A stretch of 64,000 nucleotides of DNA from Gemmobacter sp. 24YEA27 (GTDB taxonomy: Bacteria; Pseudomonadota; Alphaproteobacteria; Rhodobacterales; Rhodobacteraceae), in the NCBI RefSeq assembly GCF_030052995.1, contig NZ_JASJPW010000001.1, positions 1,422,501 to 1,486,500 of the forward strand, given 5' to 3'. The first letter of the stretch is position 1. Each line of letters begins with the position of its first letter. Shown here in pieces: positions 17,458 through 26,498 of the stretch. Made by a program: the position numbers and the translations under genes. The notes beneath the pieces are model-generated. The model searched no databases. It was not told where the DNA came from and was given only the letters and a program-made list of their open reading frames with translations.

Positions 17458-19278
17458 TTGCGTAGCTTTTTTCCAGGACTCCCAGGGCGCCGGCTGGCGC
17501 GCGTCACGCTGATTGCGGGGGGCATTTCCTGTTTCGCGCTGGAGCCCGGCCAGGCGCTGGACGGGGTCGCGTTTGACGTGGTGGGCGCGGATAAAGACCT
17601 TACCAGAACCCTGCGGCAATCGTCGCTTCTGGTGGCGCAGGTCTCTGAAAAGCAGACCGAGGCCGAAGATCTGTTTACCGCCGCGCGGGCCGATTACGGC
17701 CGCATCCTTGCCGCGCTTTACGCCGAGGGCTATTATTCGGCGGTGATCCGCATCACCATCGACGGGCGCGAAGCCGCGAATATCCCGCCGCTGGATGCGC
17801 CCTCCTCGGTCGGTGCGGTCAGCGTCTGGGTCGATCCCGGCCCGCGTTTCGAGTTTTCCGATACAGTAATCGACCCGCTGGCCAGCGATACGGTCCTGCC
17901 CGAGGAATTCGCCCGCGGCGAGGTCGCCCGCGCCGGGGTGATTGAAGAGGCGGTCTCGGCCTCGATCCTGCAATGGCGCGAGCGCAGCCATGCGAAAGCA
18001 AAGGTCGAGCGTGAGGATGTTACCGCCGATCACCGCAATAACACACTTTCGGCGCGGATCGGGATCCTGCCCGGCCCGTCGCTGCGGTTCGGCACGGTGA
18101 CCGTCAAAGGCGCCGAACGGATGCGGGTGCAGCGCATCCTCAAAATCGCGGGCCTGCGCGAGGGGGAGAAATTCAGCCAGACCGAGCTGGACCGCGCCGC
18201 CAACCGGCTGCGGCGGTCAGGCGTTTTCTCGGCTGTGACGCTGACCGAGGGAGAGACACTGCAAAATGGCGGTCTCCTGCCCATCGAGATCTCGGTCACT
18301 GAACAGAAGACGCGGCGCTATTCCATCGGGGCTGAGCTGTCTTCGGTCGACGGGGTCGCGCTGACCGGCAACTGGATGCATCGCAATCTGCTGGGCGGCG
18401 GTGAGCGGCTCAAGGTCGAGGGCGCGATCAGCAATATCGGCTCGGGCGACAGCGGGGTGGATTACGAACTGGGCGTCACCATCGACCGCCCCGCCACGCT
18501 GACCCCGGACACCACGGCCGGGCTTCTGGCAAAGGTCGGCCATCTTGACGAGGTGGATTACTACGCCGATTACGCCGAATTCGGCCTGACCTTCACACAG
18601 TATTTCTCGGAACAGGTGACGTTCCGGGGCGGGCTTTCCTTCGAATATGTGCAGGGTGCGGATCCGACCGGCGATTTCCGCTACCGCAATCTCGCGCTGC
18701 CGCTGGGCGTGACCTGGGACCGCCGCGACAGCAGCACGGATGCGCGCAAGGGCTTTTATATCGATGCGACCGCCAAGCCGTTTTACGGGCTTGGCACCAC
18801 CGGTTCGGGCGCGCGGCTGACCGCAGATATGCGCGGCTATCGCAGCTTTGCCGATAAGAAATACACCATCGCGGCGCGGATCCAGGGCGGTGCGATCGTC
18901 GGCAGCGAGCTCTTGGAAACGCCGCGCGATGATCTGTTCTTCTCGGGCGGCGGCGGTACGGTACGCGGCCAGCCCTATCGCTCGCTCGGGATCGACACGC
19001 CGGACGGCTCCGGCGGCACCTATCTGATCGGCGGCACCGAATTCGCCGCCGCCTCGATAGAGCTGCGCGCGCGGTTTGGCGAAAGCTGGGGAGGCGTGGC
19101 TTTCGTGGATGCCGGCTATGTCGGCGCCGATGGCGACAGCGAATCCCATGCCGGCGCCGGTCTTGGTGTACGCTATGAGACGGGCTTTGGCCCGATCCGC
19201 TTTGACGTGGCGGCTCCGGTCAGCGGCAAGACCGGGGACGGCGTGCAGATTTACATCGGTCTGGGGCAGGCATTCTGA
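17458..19278 (+). CDS. tamA: Outer-membrane translocation protein TamA
   Basis: About 606 residues of an Omp85-family protein: signal peptide, POTRA domains in the first 270 residues, then a C-terminal 16-strand beta barrel with the GGGGTVRGQPYRS lid-lock-type motif and a terminal aromatic (LGQAF). I place the start at TTG 17458 because GGAGGG lies seven bases upstream; the open frame from TTG 17440 has no such site. TamA works with TamB to move autotransporters and other material to the outer membrane. Its stop and the tamB start share a base (TGATG), so the two are translationally coupled. Confidence 0.92.
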   Translation: MRSFFPGLPGRRLARVTLIAGGISCFALEPGQALDGVAFDVVGADKDLTRTLRQSSLLVAQVSEKQTEAEDLFTAARADYGRILAALYAEGYYSAVIRITIDGREAANIPPLDAPSSVGAVSVWVDPGPRFEFSDTVIDPLASDTVLPEEFARGEVARAGVIEEAVSASILQWRERSHAKAKVEREDVTADHRNNTLSARIGILPGPSLRFGTVTVKGAERMRVQRILKIAGLREGEKFSQTELDRAANRLRRSGVFSAVTLTEGETLQNGGLLPIEISVTEQKTRRYSIGAELSSVDGVALTGNWMHRNLLGGGERLKVEGAISNIGSGDSGVDYELGVTIDRPATLTPDTTAGLLAKVGHLDEVDYYADYAEFGLTFTQYFSEQVTFRGGLSFEYVQGADPTGDFRYRNLALPLGVTWDRRDSSTDARKGFYIDATAKPFYGLGTTGSGARLTADMRGYRSFADKKYTIAARIQGGAIVGSELLETPRDDLFFSGGGGTVRGQPYRSLGIDTPDGSGGTYLIGGTEFAAASIELRARFGESWGGVAFVDAGYVGADGDSESHAGAGLGVRYETGFGPIRFDVAAPVSGKTGDGVQIYIGLGQAF

Positions 19279-22200
19279 TGCGCTATATTCCTCTGATTCT
19301 CCCGGTTGTTGCGCTTACCGTGCTGCCGGGCGCCCCTATCCATGCGCAGGACAGCGCCGCTGATGATCGCGGCTGGCTGACTGCCATGCTGGAAGACAGC
19401 CTTTCGGGGGCCGGGCGCAAGGTGACGATCACCGGTTTCGCCGGCGCCTTGTCCTCGCGCGCGACGATCCAGAAACTGACCATCGCCGATGATCAGGGCG
19501 TCTGGCTGACCATCGACAATGCCGCCCTTGACTGGAGCCGCACCGCGCTTTTGTCGGGCGAGGTGATCGTCAACGAGCTTTCCGCCAGCTCGATCGTGCT
19601 GGACCGTATTCCGGCGGGCGATCCGGACGCGGTCGCCCCCGAGGCGGGGACGTTTGATTTCTCGCTGCCGGATCTGCCGGTCTCGATTGATATCGGCAAG
19701 GTCCAGGCCAACAGTATCGTGCTTGGGGAAAGCGTGCTCGGCCAGCAGCTGACCGGCACGCTGGCGGCGGAACTGCACCTTGCGGGCGGCGCCGGTACTG
19801 CCGATGTACTGATCGAACGTACCGATGACGGGCCCGAGGCGAAGATCGCGCTGAAAGGCAGCTATTCGAACGAGACGAAACAGCTGGCGCTTGATCTGGA
19901 TGCGCGCGAAGGCGCGGGCGGGCTGGTCGCCACTGCGCTGGATCTTCCGGGCAAACCCGCCGCCGGGCTGAGCGTCAAAGGTCAGGGCACATTCGACGAT
20001 TTCGCCGCCGATTTCCGGCTGGAAAGCGATGGCGAGGAACGTCTGGCCGGGCCGGTTACGGTGAAAACCATCGAGGCGGGCACCGGGTTCGAGGCGCGTC
20101 TGACCGGCAATCCGGCGCCTTTGTTCCTGCCGGAATATGCCGAATTCCTCGGCGACAGCCTGTCGCTTGATGTGGCCGGCACCAGCCTTAGCAGCGGCGA
20201 GCTGGATCTGGGCGAGGTCACGCTGAAAGCGCGCTCGCTGAACCTTGATGGCAAGCTGAAGCTTGATGCCGGCAAGATGCCGACCCTGATTAACCTGACC
20301 GGCACCTTGGCCAGCCCCGATGGCACCGCGGTGCTACTGCCGATCTCTGGCCCGGTGCCGACACGGGTGCAGGATGCGGCACTCGGGCTGCAATTCGATG
20401 CAGCGCAGGGCTCCGGCTGGACCATGCAGCTGAGCATGACCGGGCTTGACCGTGCTGACCTTTCGCTGGCCCGGGCCGGACTGATTGGCGGCGGCACGCT
20501 GGACCGACAGGACGGCAAGCCCGGGATCGAAGGAACGCTGATGTTCGACGCCGAAGGCATCGGGCGGCTTGACCCCGCGCTGATCACGGCGATCGGCCCG
20601 AAAGTCACCGGTCGCACCAGCTTCAGATGGCGCGAGGGCGACCAGTCGTTCAGCCTGCCGGAAATCTCCCTCAACGGCAGTGATTACGGGCTGACCGGCA
20701 CTGTCGATATTGCCGGGATCGGCGAAGCGCTTTTGACCAGGCTTGATATGGTGGTGAAAGCCGGGGATCTGGGGCGCTTTTCGGGGCTGGCCGGGCGCCC
20801 GCTTGCCGGTGTGGCCGAAGTCGGGCTGAAAGGCACGGTGACGCCGCTGACCGGGGCGTTTGATCTTGATCTGAACGTGCTGGGCGAGGGGCTGAAATCC
20901 GGCATTGCTGAGGCCGACCGGCTGCTCGCGGGGCGTTCGGTCATCACAGCCTCGGCTCTGCGCGATATCACGGGCACCACGCTGCGCAGCTTCTCGGCCC
21001 AGGCGGCATCACTGAATGTCAGCGGCTCCGGCAAGCTGACCAGCCAGGGCGCTGATATCAAAGCCGATATCGACTGGAGCAACCTCGCCGATATCGGGGC
21101 GAATTATGGCGGCGGGCTGAAGGTCAGCGGCACGTTCACCGGTGATGCGGCCAATGGAACCGCAAGTTTCAGCGGCGAAAGCCAGGGGCTGCGCATCGGC
21201 CAGGCCGAGGTCGACCGGCTGATCTCGGGGCGCTCGGATATCAGGGCGACGGTGGCGCTGGTCGGCGGCGCGCCGATCCTGCGGGCGCTGAACCTCACCT
21301 CTCCCCATGTCACCGCCGAGGTGACGGGCGAGGGGGATCAGGGCGCGATGCGGGTCTCGGGGCGGCTGAGCGATCTTGGGCTGCTGGTCGCGGAATTCCC
21401 CGGGCCGGTGACGCTTTCGGGGCGGCTGACCCCGGCGGGGGGCGCGGATTTCGACAGCGATCTGCGGGTCCAGGGGCCGGCGGGGATCGATGCGCGGCTT
21501 ACCGGTCGTATCGGCCCGGTGCCGGATCTGACCGTCACCGGCAGCGGCGAGGCAGGGGTGGCCAATCCCTTCACCGATCCGATCACTGTCGCGGGGCGGC
21601 TGGGTTATGACATCCGCCTTCAGGGCGGCTGGGGTGTGACGAATGCCGCCGGTCGGGTGACGCTCTCGAATGGTCAGCTGGCCGTGCCTGCGCGGGGGAT
21701 CTCTTTCGAGCGGATGGCGGCGACGGCGGATCTCTCGGGTGGTACGGTGCGGCTTGCGCTGACGACTGATGTGACGCGGGGCGGGCGGATACGGGTCGAC
21801 GGACCGCTGGCGCTGGCCGCGCCATTCAACGCCGATCTGACCATCCAGGCCGACCGGGTCCATTTGCGCGATGCCGAGCTTTACGACACTACCATTGATG
21901 CGGCGCTGGCACTGAGCGGGCCACTGATGGGCGCGGCGCGGCTTTCGGGCACGGTGCAGATCGGCGAGACCGAGTTGCGCGTGCCCTCGACCGGCTTTGC
22001 TTCGGCGGCCGATATGGAGAAGATCCGCCATGTCGGGGATTCGAGCGCGGTGCGGGCCACCCGCGACCGGGCGGGACTGGGGGCCGTACCGCCGGGCGGT
22101 GCTGCGGCAGAGGCCGGCTCTGGCATGCCGCCCTGTGCGCTGGACCTGGTGATCCAGGCGCCGAACCGGATTTTCGTGCGCGGACGCGGGCTTGATGCCG

Positions 22201-22826
22201 AACTGGGCGGGCAGCTGCGCGTTGGTGGCACGCTGAACAATATCGTGCCCGCCGGCAGTTTCGACCTGATCCGGGGCCGTCTCGATATCCTCGGCAAACG
22301 CCTCGTGCTGGATGTCGCGTCGCTGACGATGGAAGGCAGCCTCGTGCCCTATATCAATTTCCAGGCGAGCAACGTTTCGGATGAGGTGACCAGCACCGTG
22401 ACTGTCTCGGGCCCGGCCAATGACCCGGAAGTGACCTTCTCTTCTGACCCGGAGAAGCCACAGGAAGAGGTTCTTGCCTGGCTTCTGTTCGGGCGTGGGC
22501 TGGATACGATCTCGGCCTTCCAGGCAGCGCAGCTGGCCAATGCGGTGGCCACGCTGGCGGGCCGCGGTGGCGAGGGGATCGTCAATAAACTGCGGCGCGG
22601 CTTTGGTTTTGACGATCTGGATGTCTCGACCTCGGCGGACGGGAATACATCGGTCAGCGCCGGGAAATATATCTCAGAGAAAGTCTATACCGAGGTCGGC
22701 GTTGATCAGTCCGGCAATACGCGGGTCAACCTCAACCTGAGCCTGAAGCCCGGTGTCACGGTCAAGGGCAGGGTCGACAGCGATGGCAGCAGCGGCATCG
22801 GTATCTTCATGGAGCGCGATTACTGA
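19278..22826 (+). CDS. tamB: Translocation and assembly module protein TamB
   Basis: An 1182-residue AsmA/TamB-type protein. An N-terminal hydrophobic signal or anchor (residues 1-24) leads into a long, repetitive beta-rich region predicted to form the hydrophobic groove of these bridge-like proteins, and a C-terminal TamB (DUF490) domain from about residue 830. That domain includes PASxDLIRG-like GSFDLIRGRLDILG and EEVLAWLLFGRG, both family hallmarks. It spans the periplasm from inner membrane to TamA and is linked to phospholipid transport and outer-membrane protein insertion. It ends 56 bp before a strong terminator. Confidence 0.93.
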   Translation: MRYIPLILPVVALTVLPGAPIHAQDSAADDRGWLTAMLEDSLSGAGRKVTITGFAGALSSRATIQKLTIADDQGVWLTIDNAALDWSRTALLSGEVIVNELSASSIVLDRIPAGDPDAVAPEAGTFDFSLPDLPVSIDIGKVQANSIVLGESVLGQQLTGTLAAELHLAGGAGTADVLIERTDDGPEAKIALKGSYSNETKQLALDLDAREGAGGLVATALDLPGKPAAGLSVKGQGTFDDFAADFRLESDGEERLAGPVTVKTIEAGTGFEARLTGNPAPLFLPEYAEFLGDSLSLDVAGTSLSSGELDLGEVTLKARSLNLDGKLKLDAGKMPTLINLTGTLASPDGTAVLLPISGPVPTRVQDAALGLQFDAAQGSGWTMQLSMTGLDRADLSLARAGLIGGGTLDRQDGKPGIEGTLMFDAEGIGRLDPALITAIGPKVTGRTSFRWREGDQSFSLPEISLNGSDYGLTGTVDIAGIGEALLTRLDMVVKAGDLGRFSGLAGRPLAGVAEVGLKGTVTPLTGAFDLDLNVLGEGLKSGIAEADRLLAGRSVITASALRDITGTTLRSFSAQAASLNVSGSGKLTSQGADIKADIDWSNLADIGANYGGGLKVSGTFTGDAANGTASFSGESQGLRIGQAEVDRLISGRSDIRATVALVGGAPILRALNLTSPHVTAEVTGEGDQGAMRVSGRLSDLGLLVAEFPGPVTLSGRLTPAGGADFDSDLRVQGPAGIDARLTGRIGPVPDLTVTGSGEAGVANPFTDPITVAGRLGYDIRLQGGWGVTNAAGRVTLSNGQLAVPARGISFERMAATADLSGGTVRLALTTDVTRGGRIRVDGPLALAAPFNADLTIQADRVHLRDAELYDTTIDAALALSGPLMGAARLSGTVQIGETELRVPSTGFASAADMEKIRHVGDSSAVRATRDRAGLGAVPPGGAAAEAGSGMPPCALDLVIQAPNRIFVRGRGLDAELGGQLRVGGTLNNIVPAGSFDLIRGRLDILGKRLVLDVASLTMEGSLVPYINFQASNVSDEVTSTVTVSGPANDPEVTFSSDPEKPQEEVLAWLLFGRGLDTISAFQAAQLANAVATLAGRGGEGIVNKLRRGFGFDDLDVSTSADGNTSVSAGKYISEKVYTEVGVDQSGNTRVNLNLSLKPGVTVKGRVDSDGSSGIGIFMERDY

Positions 22827-22882
22827 GGCCAGTCAGGCCGGCACTGAGGGGCCAGCACGGGCAGGCCAGTGAAAACGGAAAA

Positions 22883-22909
22883 GGGCCACCCTGGCGGGTG
22901 GCCCTTTTT
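22883..22909 (+). terminator. Intrinsic terminator of tamA-tamB
   Basis: GGGCCACCC and GGGTGGCCC form a perfect 9-bp stem around TGGC, followed by T5. It lies 56 bp after the tamB stop in the correct orientation. Confidence 0.92.
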
Positions 22910-22956
22910 CTGTCCGGCCTCACTGCGATATACCGCACAGCTGAAGGAGAGGAGGC

Positions 22957-22990
22957 AAAAAAAAGAGCCAGCCCGAAGGCTGACCCTTTT
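22957..22990 (-). terminator. Intrinsic terminator of the 65-aa protein gene
   Basis: On the minus strand GTCAGCC and GGCTGGC pair around a TTCG tetraloop (one G-T pair), followed by a tract of eight T. It begins about 30 bp past the stop of the small gene ending at 23021. Confidence 0.88.
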
Positions 22991-23020
22991 AAGTTTCTGC
23001 GCGAGTTATGCGCAGTTGGC

Positions 23021-23218
23021 TCAGCTGTCGCTGCCGCAAGCAACGGCGCAGAGAACCGCAGCACCGATCAGCAGCGGGACGAGAACGCCACCGGTGCTCG
23101 AGGTGCGCTCGGTAACAACTACCGGTTCAACGTCGTCAACGACGACAACCGGGCCACCAGCGAAAGCAGCCGAGCCCACGAGGGACAGTGCGACTGCAGC
23201 AGTCATGACTTTCTTCAT
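23021..23218 (-). CDS. Small exported protein, paralog of the one at 35882-36058 (unknown function)
   Basis: A 65-residue protein starting at ATG 23218, seven bases after a strong GGAGG site. MKKVMTAAVALSLVGSAAFA is a textbook signal peptide with an AFA-GG cleavage site. The mature part is about 45 residues: a Val/Asp/Glu-rich stretch (GGPVVVVDDVEPVVV), then TSSTGGVLVPLLIGAAVLC, a hydrophobic C-terminal segment that could insert in a membrane, ending ACGSDS. The same layout, including TSSxGGxLVPLL, recurs in the 58-aa protein at 35882. It is a stand-alone gene with its own terminator. I do not recognise the family and give no function. Confidence 0.8.
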   Translation of the reverse strand: MKKVMTAAVALSLVGSAAFAGGPVVVVDDVEPVVVTERTSSTGGVLVPLLIGAAVLCAVACGSDS

Positions 23219-23629
23219 CGGAAACCTCCAGAACGACTCCACCTTCCGGATAGCATTTTTCTGCTCAGGACAAAAGCTAATCTCACGCGCTGAGCGGAAA
23301 CTGTGGCAGCGGTGCAATGAATTCGCCCTGCGGATGCAGAGATCCGCCAATCCTGTCGGACTTAACCCTGAAAATGATGCTTTTTAAGGCCGAAAGCGCG
23401 AAATTTGAGGGGGCGCTGGCAATCGTCGCGTGGCCAGGCCGGAGGGCGGTGGCGTTTGGTCAACAAAAGCGGCGGAATCACGCCTGGGATTGCGGGTGTT
23501 TCCGACTGCAGGAGGCCGGAAGATATACCGCAGTGCCCGAAAGCCTGTGACGCGCCGGATAAAAGAAAAGGTGCTGCGGGCGAGGCAGCGGAGATTCCCT
23601 GCCCCCTTCGCTTTCTTGCCCGCGCGCGG
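23219..23629. other. Intergenic region upstream of the 65-aa gene
   Basis: About 410 bp between yjbF (ends 23630) and the small gene. It should hold the small gene's promoter near its left end; the stretch 23250-23290 is relatively AT-rich. I see no gene, RNA or clear terminator in the rest. Confidence 0.5.
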
Positions 23630-24268
23630 TCAGTCGACCACGCGTTCGAATTCGATCTGACCGATACCCGGGCTGACCCATTCGCGCGATTTGCGGACCT
23701 TGCCGCCTTCCAGCCAGTAATGATTGGTGAGGCGCCCGCCTTCGCGTTCACAGGTCTCGCTGATCTTGCGGGTGCTGTGGCCGCGCCCGTAGATCGTCAC
23801 CGTCTCGGACCCGTCGGTGGTGGTGACGCAATTGTAATCGCGCCGTCCGGTCTGGTCATCGGCATCCATATAGAAATACGACCGCCGGTAAGCGCCGCCC
23901 GAGGCGATCTGGCCGGCCTGGGGGGCAGCAGAGGACATCAGATCAGCGCCAAGCCCCCGGGTCTCGATCAGGATATCCCCACGGAACGAGAACAGCATCC
24001 CGTCCGCCGAGAACCATTGTGTCACATCGCCACGACGGTCGCGGATGGTGAGGAACGTCTCGATCCCGCGCGAGGGGACGCGCAGTTTCATCACCGGCCC
24101 GCCCGATTTCTCGATCGCGGCGCGGCTGACATTGCCGATCGGTGCCAGCTGGCCACCGGCCTCGCCGCCCGTCAGGTCGCTGACCCCGGGGATGAGCTTT
24201 TCCAGCTTGCCGCAGCCCGCGAGCGTGGCGAGCAGCGCCAGCGCGCCGGTGGTGGTTTTCAGCGCCAT
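23630..24268 (-). CDS. yjbF: YjbF/GfcB-family lipoprotein
   Basis: A 212-residue predicted lipoprotein. The start at ATG 24268 has GGAG six bases upstream and gives the signal MALKTTTGALALLATLAGC with the lipobox LAGC. The rest (VPSRGIETFLTIRDRRGDV, WFSADGMLFSFRGD, CVTTTDGSETV) matches the YjbF/GfcB family, beta-rich lipoproteins of group 4 capsule and exopolysaccharide loci. Its start overlaps the stop of the YjbH-like gene by 10 bp, the same gene pair found in yjbEFGH and gfcABCD operons. It probably acts at the inner face of the outer membrane in polysaccharide export. Confidence 0.85.
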   Translation of the reverse strand: MALKTTTGALALLATLAGCGKLEKLIPGVSDLTGGEAGGQLAPIGNVSRAAIEKSGGPVMKLRVPSRGIETFLTIRDRRGDVTQWFSADGMLFSFRGDILIETRGLGADLMSSAAPQAGQIASGGAYRRSYFYMDADDQTGRRDYNCVTTTDGSETVTIYGRGHSTRKISETCEREGGRLTNHYWLEGGKVRKSREWVSPGIGQIEFERVVD

Positions 24269-26405
24269 ACGCGGCTCCATTGGTCATCGACCCGGTCAGA
24301 GTGATAATCGCGGATCGTGTCATAGAGCCTGCCCTCGACATCGACACGCGCGCCGCCGTCGCGTTGCAGCGGGCGGATGGTCTGGCTGATTTCCTGGCGG
24401 GACGGGTTGCTGAGCATCCAGTTCATCGGGATGGTGATGCGGATCCCCTTGTCGAACCGCCCCTCGCCAACCTCTGCCGCGCTGGCATCGGTCAGGGTGG
24501 CAAAAGCGCCCACTTTCCAGCCATTGGCGAATTCGCGGTCCAGCGTCAGCGTTGCGCCGACATCGCCCGCAAGATAGCGCCCGACATCTAGCTGGCCGAG
24601 ATAGCCATTGCCGAAATCGTAATAGGCCGAAAGGTAGCCGGTCGCGATGGCATAGTCATAGTCGCCAAAGCCCAGCATGCCGTCGGTGTCACGCTGCTTG
24701 GTGTAATTCACCTCGACCCCAAGGGCGAGCGGGCTGTCGGCGGGCTTCCAGAGCACCTCACCCGAGACGCCGCCATGCATCCGTTCCAGATAACCGACGG
24801 TGACGCGGCTGTAGAAATTCGGGGCAGGGTGGGCGTACCAGGCCAGCGTCGCGCGTTCGAACGCGAAATCGGAATCCTCGTTATATTTGCGCGTGTCCGA
24901 GCGAACATGGGGCAGGGTGCCGCCTTTGGGGACCAGATGGGCTTTCTCGGAATTGCCGGCGATCTTTTGATAGATGGTGCCCGAGGCCACCCAGCCAGGG
25001 GCGAAATCATAGCTGGCCGAGGCGCGGATACCGATATCGCCATGCGCCGGCGACGTCACGCGGAAGCCCGGCAGGATGCGCCAGCGGAGTTTCTGATACA
25101 TGTCCTCTTCGGCGCCTGCGCCACCGGGATCATCTCGCCTGCATCGGCCCAGGTGACACGGTCCCGCAGGGTCGCGGCATTGTTGGGCGTATGCTCCAGC
25201 CGTTCAAGATCCGAACGGCGGATGGTGACTTTCGACACGCCCATGCCTTTGACGACCGGCACGATCTCAAAGGTCTCGACCGAGGCCGGCATCACAGCGG
25301 CAAGGGCGCGGGCGGTGCGGCCTATCGCCTGGGCCGGGGCGTCAAGCTTGTCATTGCGGATGCGGATCTGCACGCGATCAGCGGTATAGGCGAAATCCTC
25401 GATCCGGATTCCGTCCTTTTCCAGATAGCGGTTCAGGTTCTTGCGCAACACACCATTGGCATCGGCCTGCGTCACCCAGCCGCCGTCATAAGCATCCGGG
25501 TTCGAGGCACGCGACGGGCGGGTGATCACCGGGATCGGCCCTGACCCCAGCACGCCGATGGTGCCGGGGCGGTTTTTCGGATCCATCACCAAATGGAAGG
25601 AAAGCCCGAATTCCGACCCGTAAAGCGAATAGGCGCCGATGCGGACATTGTCGCCCCAAGCGTATTCGACGCCGATATTATAGGGGTTCTTGCGCTCGAA
25701 CACTTTCCGGTCGCCGGATTCCAGATTGTAATTGTCGCTGGAATACTCGGCCTTCAGCGTCCATTTGTCGTTGATCTTATATTCAAGGCCGCCAAAGAGT
25801 GCGGCCGGGCCGCGAAACCAGTTATCGGCGTTCAGCTCAGAGCCGAGGCCGGTGGCGGAATCCCAGGTGTCGCGCACGCCGCCGAACGGATTGCCAAAGG
25901 ACTGGTAGCTGCCAAAACGCCCCCAGCCGATGCCGGCGGTCACCTTCAGCCTGTCGTTGAAGGTTTTGGTCGCGACAAGATATTCGGCAGAATTAAAGCC
26001 TGTCCCCAGAAAATCCTGCAACCCGAGGGTGACAGCGGGCATCCATGTGCCCTCTTCCGCGAGGCGGAAGCGCAGATCGAAGCTGCGGTCATTATAGGTC
26101 GAATAATCATTCGGGTCGGGCAGAACATCGTTCCACTTGCCGGTCGCCTGCAGCCGGAAACTTGCGGCCATCCAGGAGGTGATCTGGAAGCTGAGTGTTG
26201 CGCGAGACACCGCGCCAAATTTCGAAACAGAGAGATTGAAGGTGCCATCCGGCATAGCATCGCCCGAGGGCATATCAATAAGGCCGGGCACGCCGCTGAA
26301 GCTCAGCGTCGGTTTCATCTCTGCCTTCGACTCTCGCACAAAGGGAAACGTCATCACCGATGCACAAACCGTCGCAAGCAGCAGGCTACGTGTCTTGCTT
26401 GCCAA
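24259..26405 (-). pseudogene. yjbH: YjbH-family outer-membrane protein, one frameshift
   Basis: About 715 residues of a YjbH/GfcD-like beta-barrel protein split in two. TTG 26405, seven bases after GGAGGG, starts a signal peptide (LASKTRSLLLATVCASVMTF). FSGVPGLIDMPSGDAMPDGT is the family's N-terminal signature. The first frame ends in PKRTCIRNS after 25110. Adding one base at 25110-25116 restores EEDMYQKLRWRILPGF and the open frame to 24259, which contains the FERATLAWYAHPAP and barrel-like YLSAYYDFGNGYLGQ segments. YjbH forms a large outer-membrane pore for polysaccharide with YjbF/YjbG. Unlike the other breaks, this one is not in a long run. Confidence 0.75.
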
Positions 26406-26498
26406 AACTGACCCTCCGTTCGCCCCATCTATGCGAAAGCCTGCACCGAACGGCAAGCCCTGCTGTGCGCAGCTGCCCACAGATTGGCAGGAACCGCG

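Noticed and set aside
23219..23629. Possible small gene or RNA upstream of the 65-aa gene
   Set aside because: Open frames here have no ribosome site or coding character, and I see no paired structure strong enough to call an RNA.
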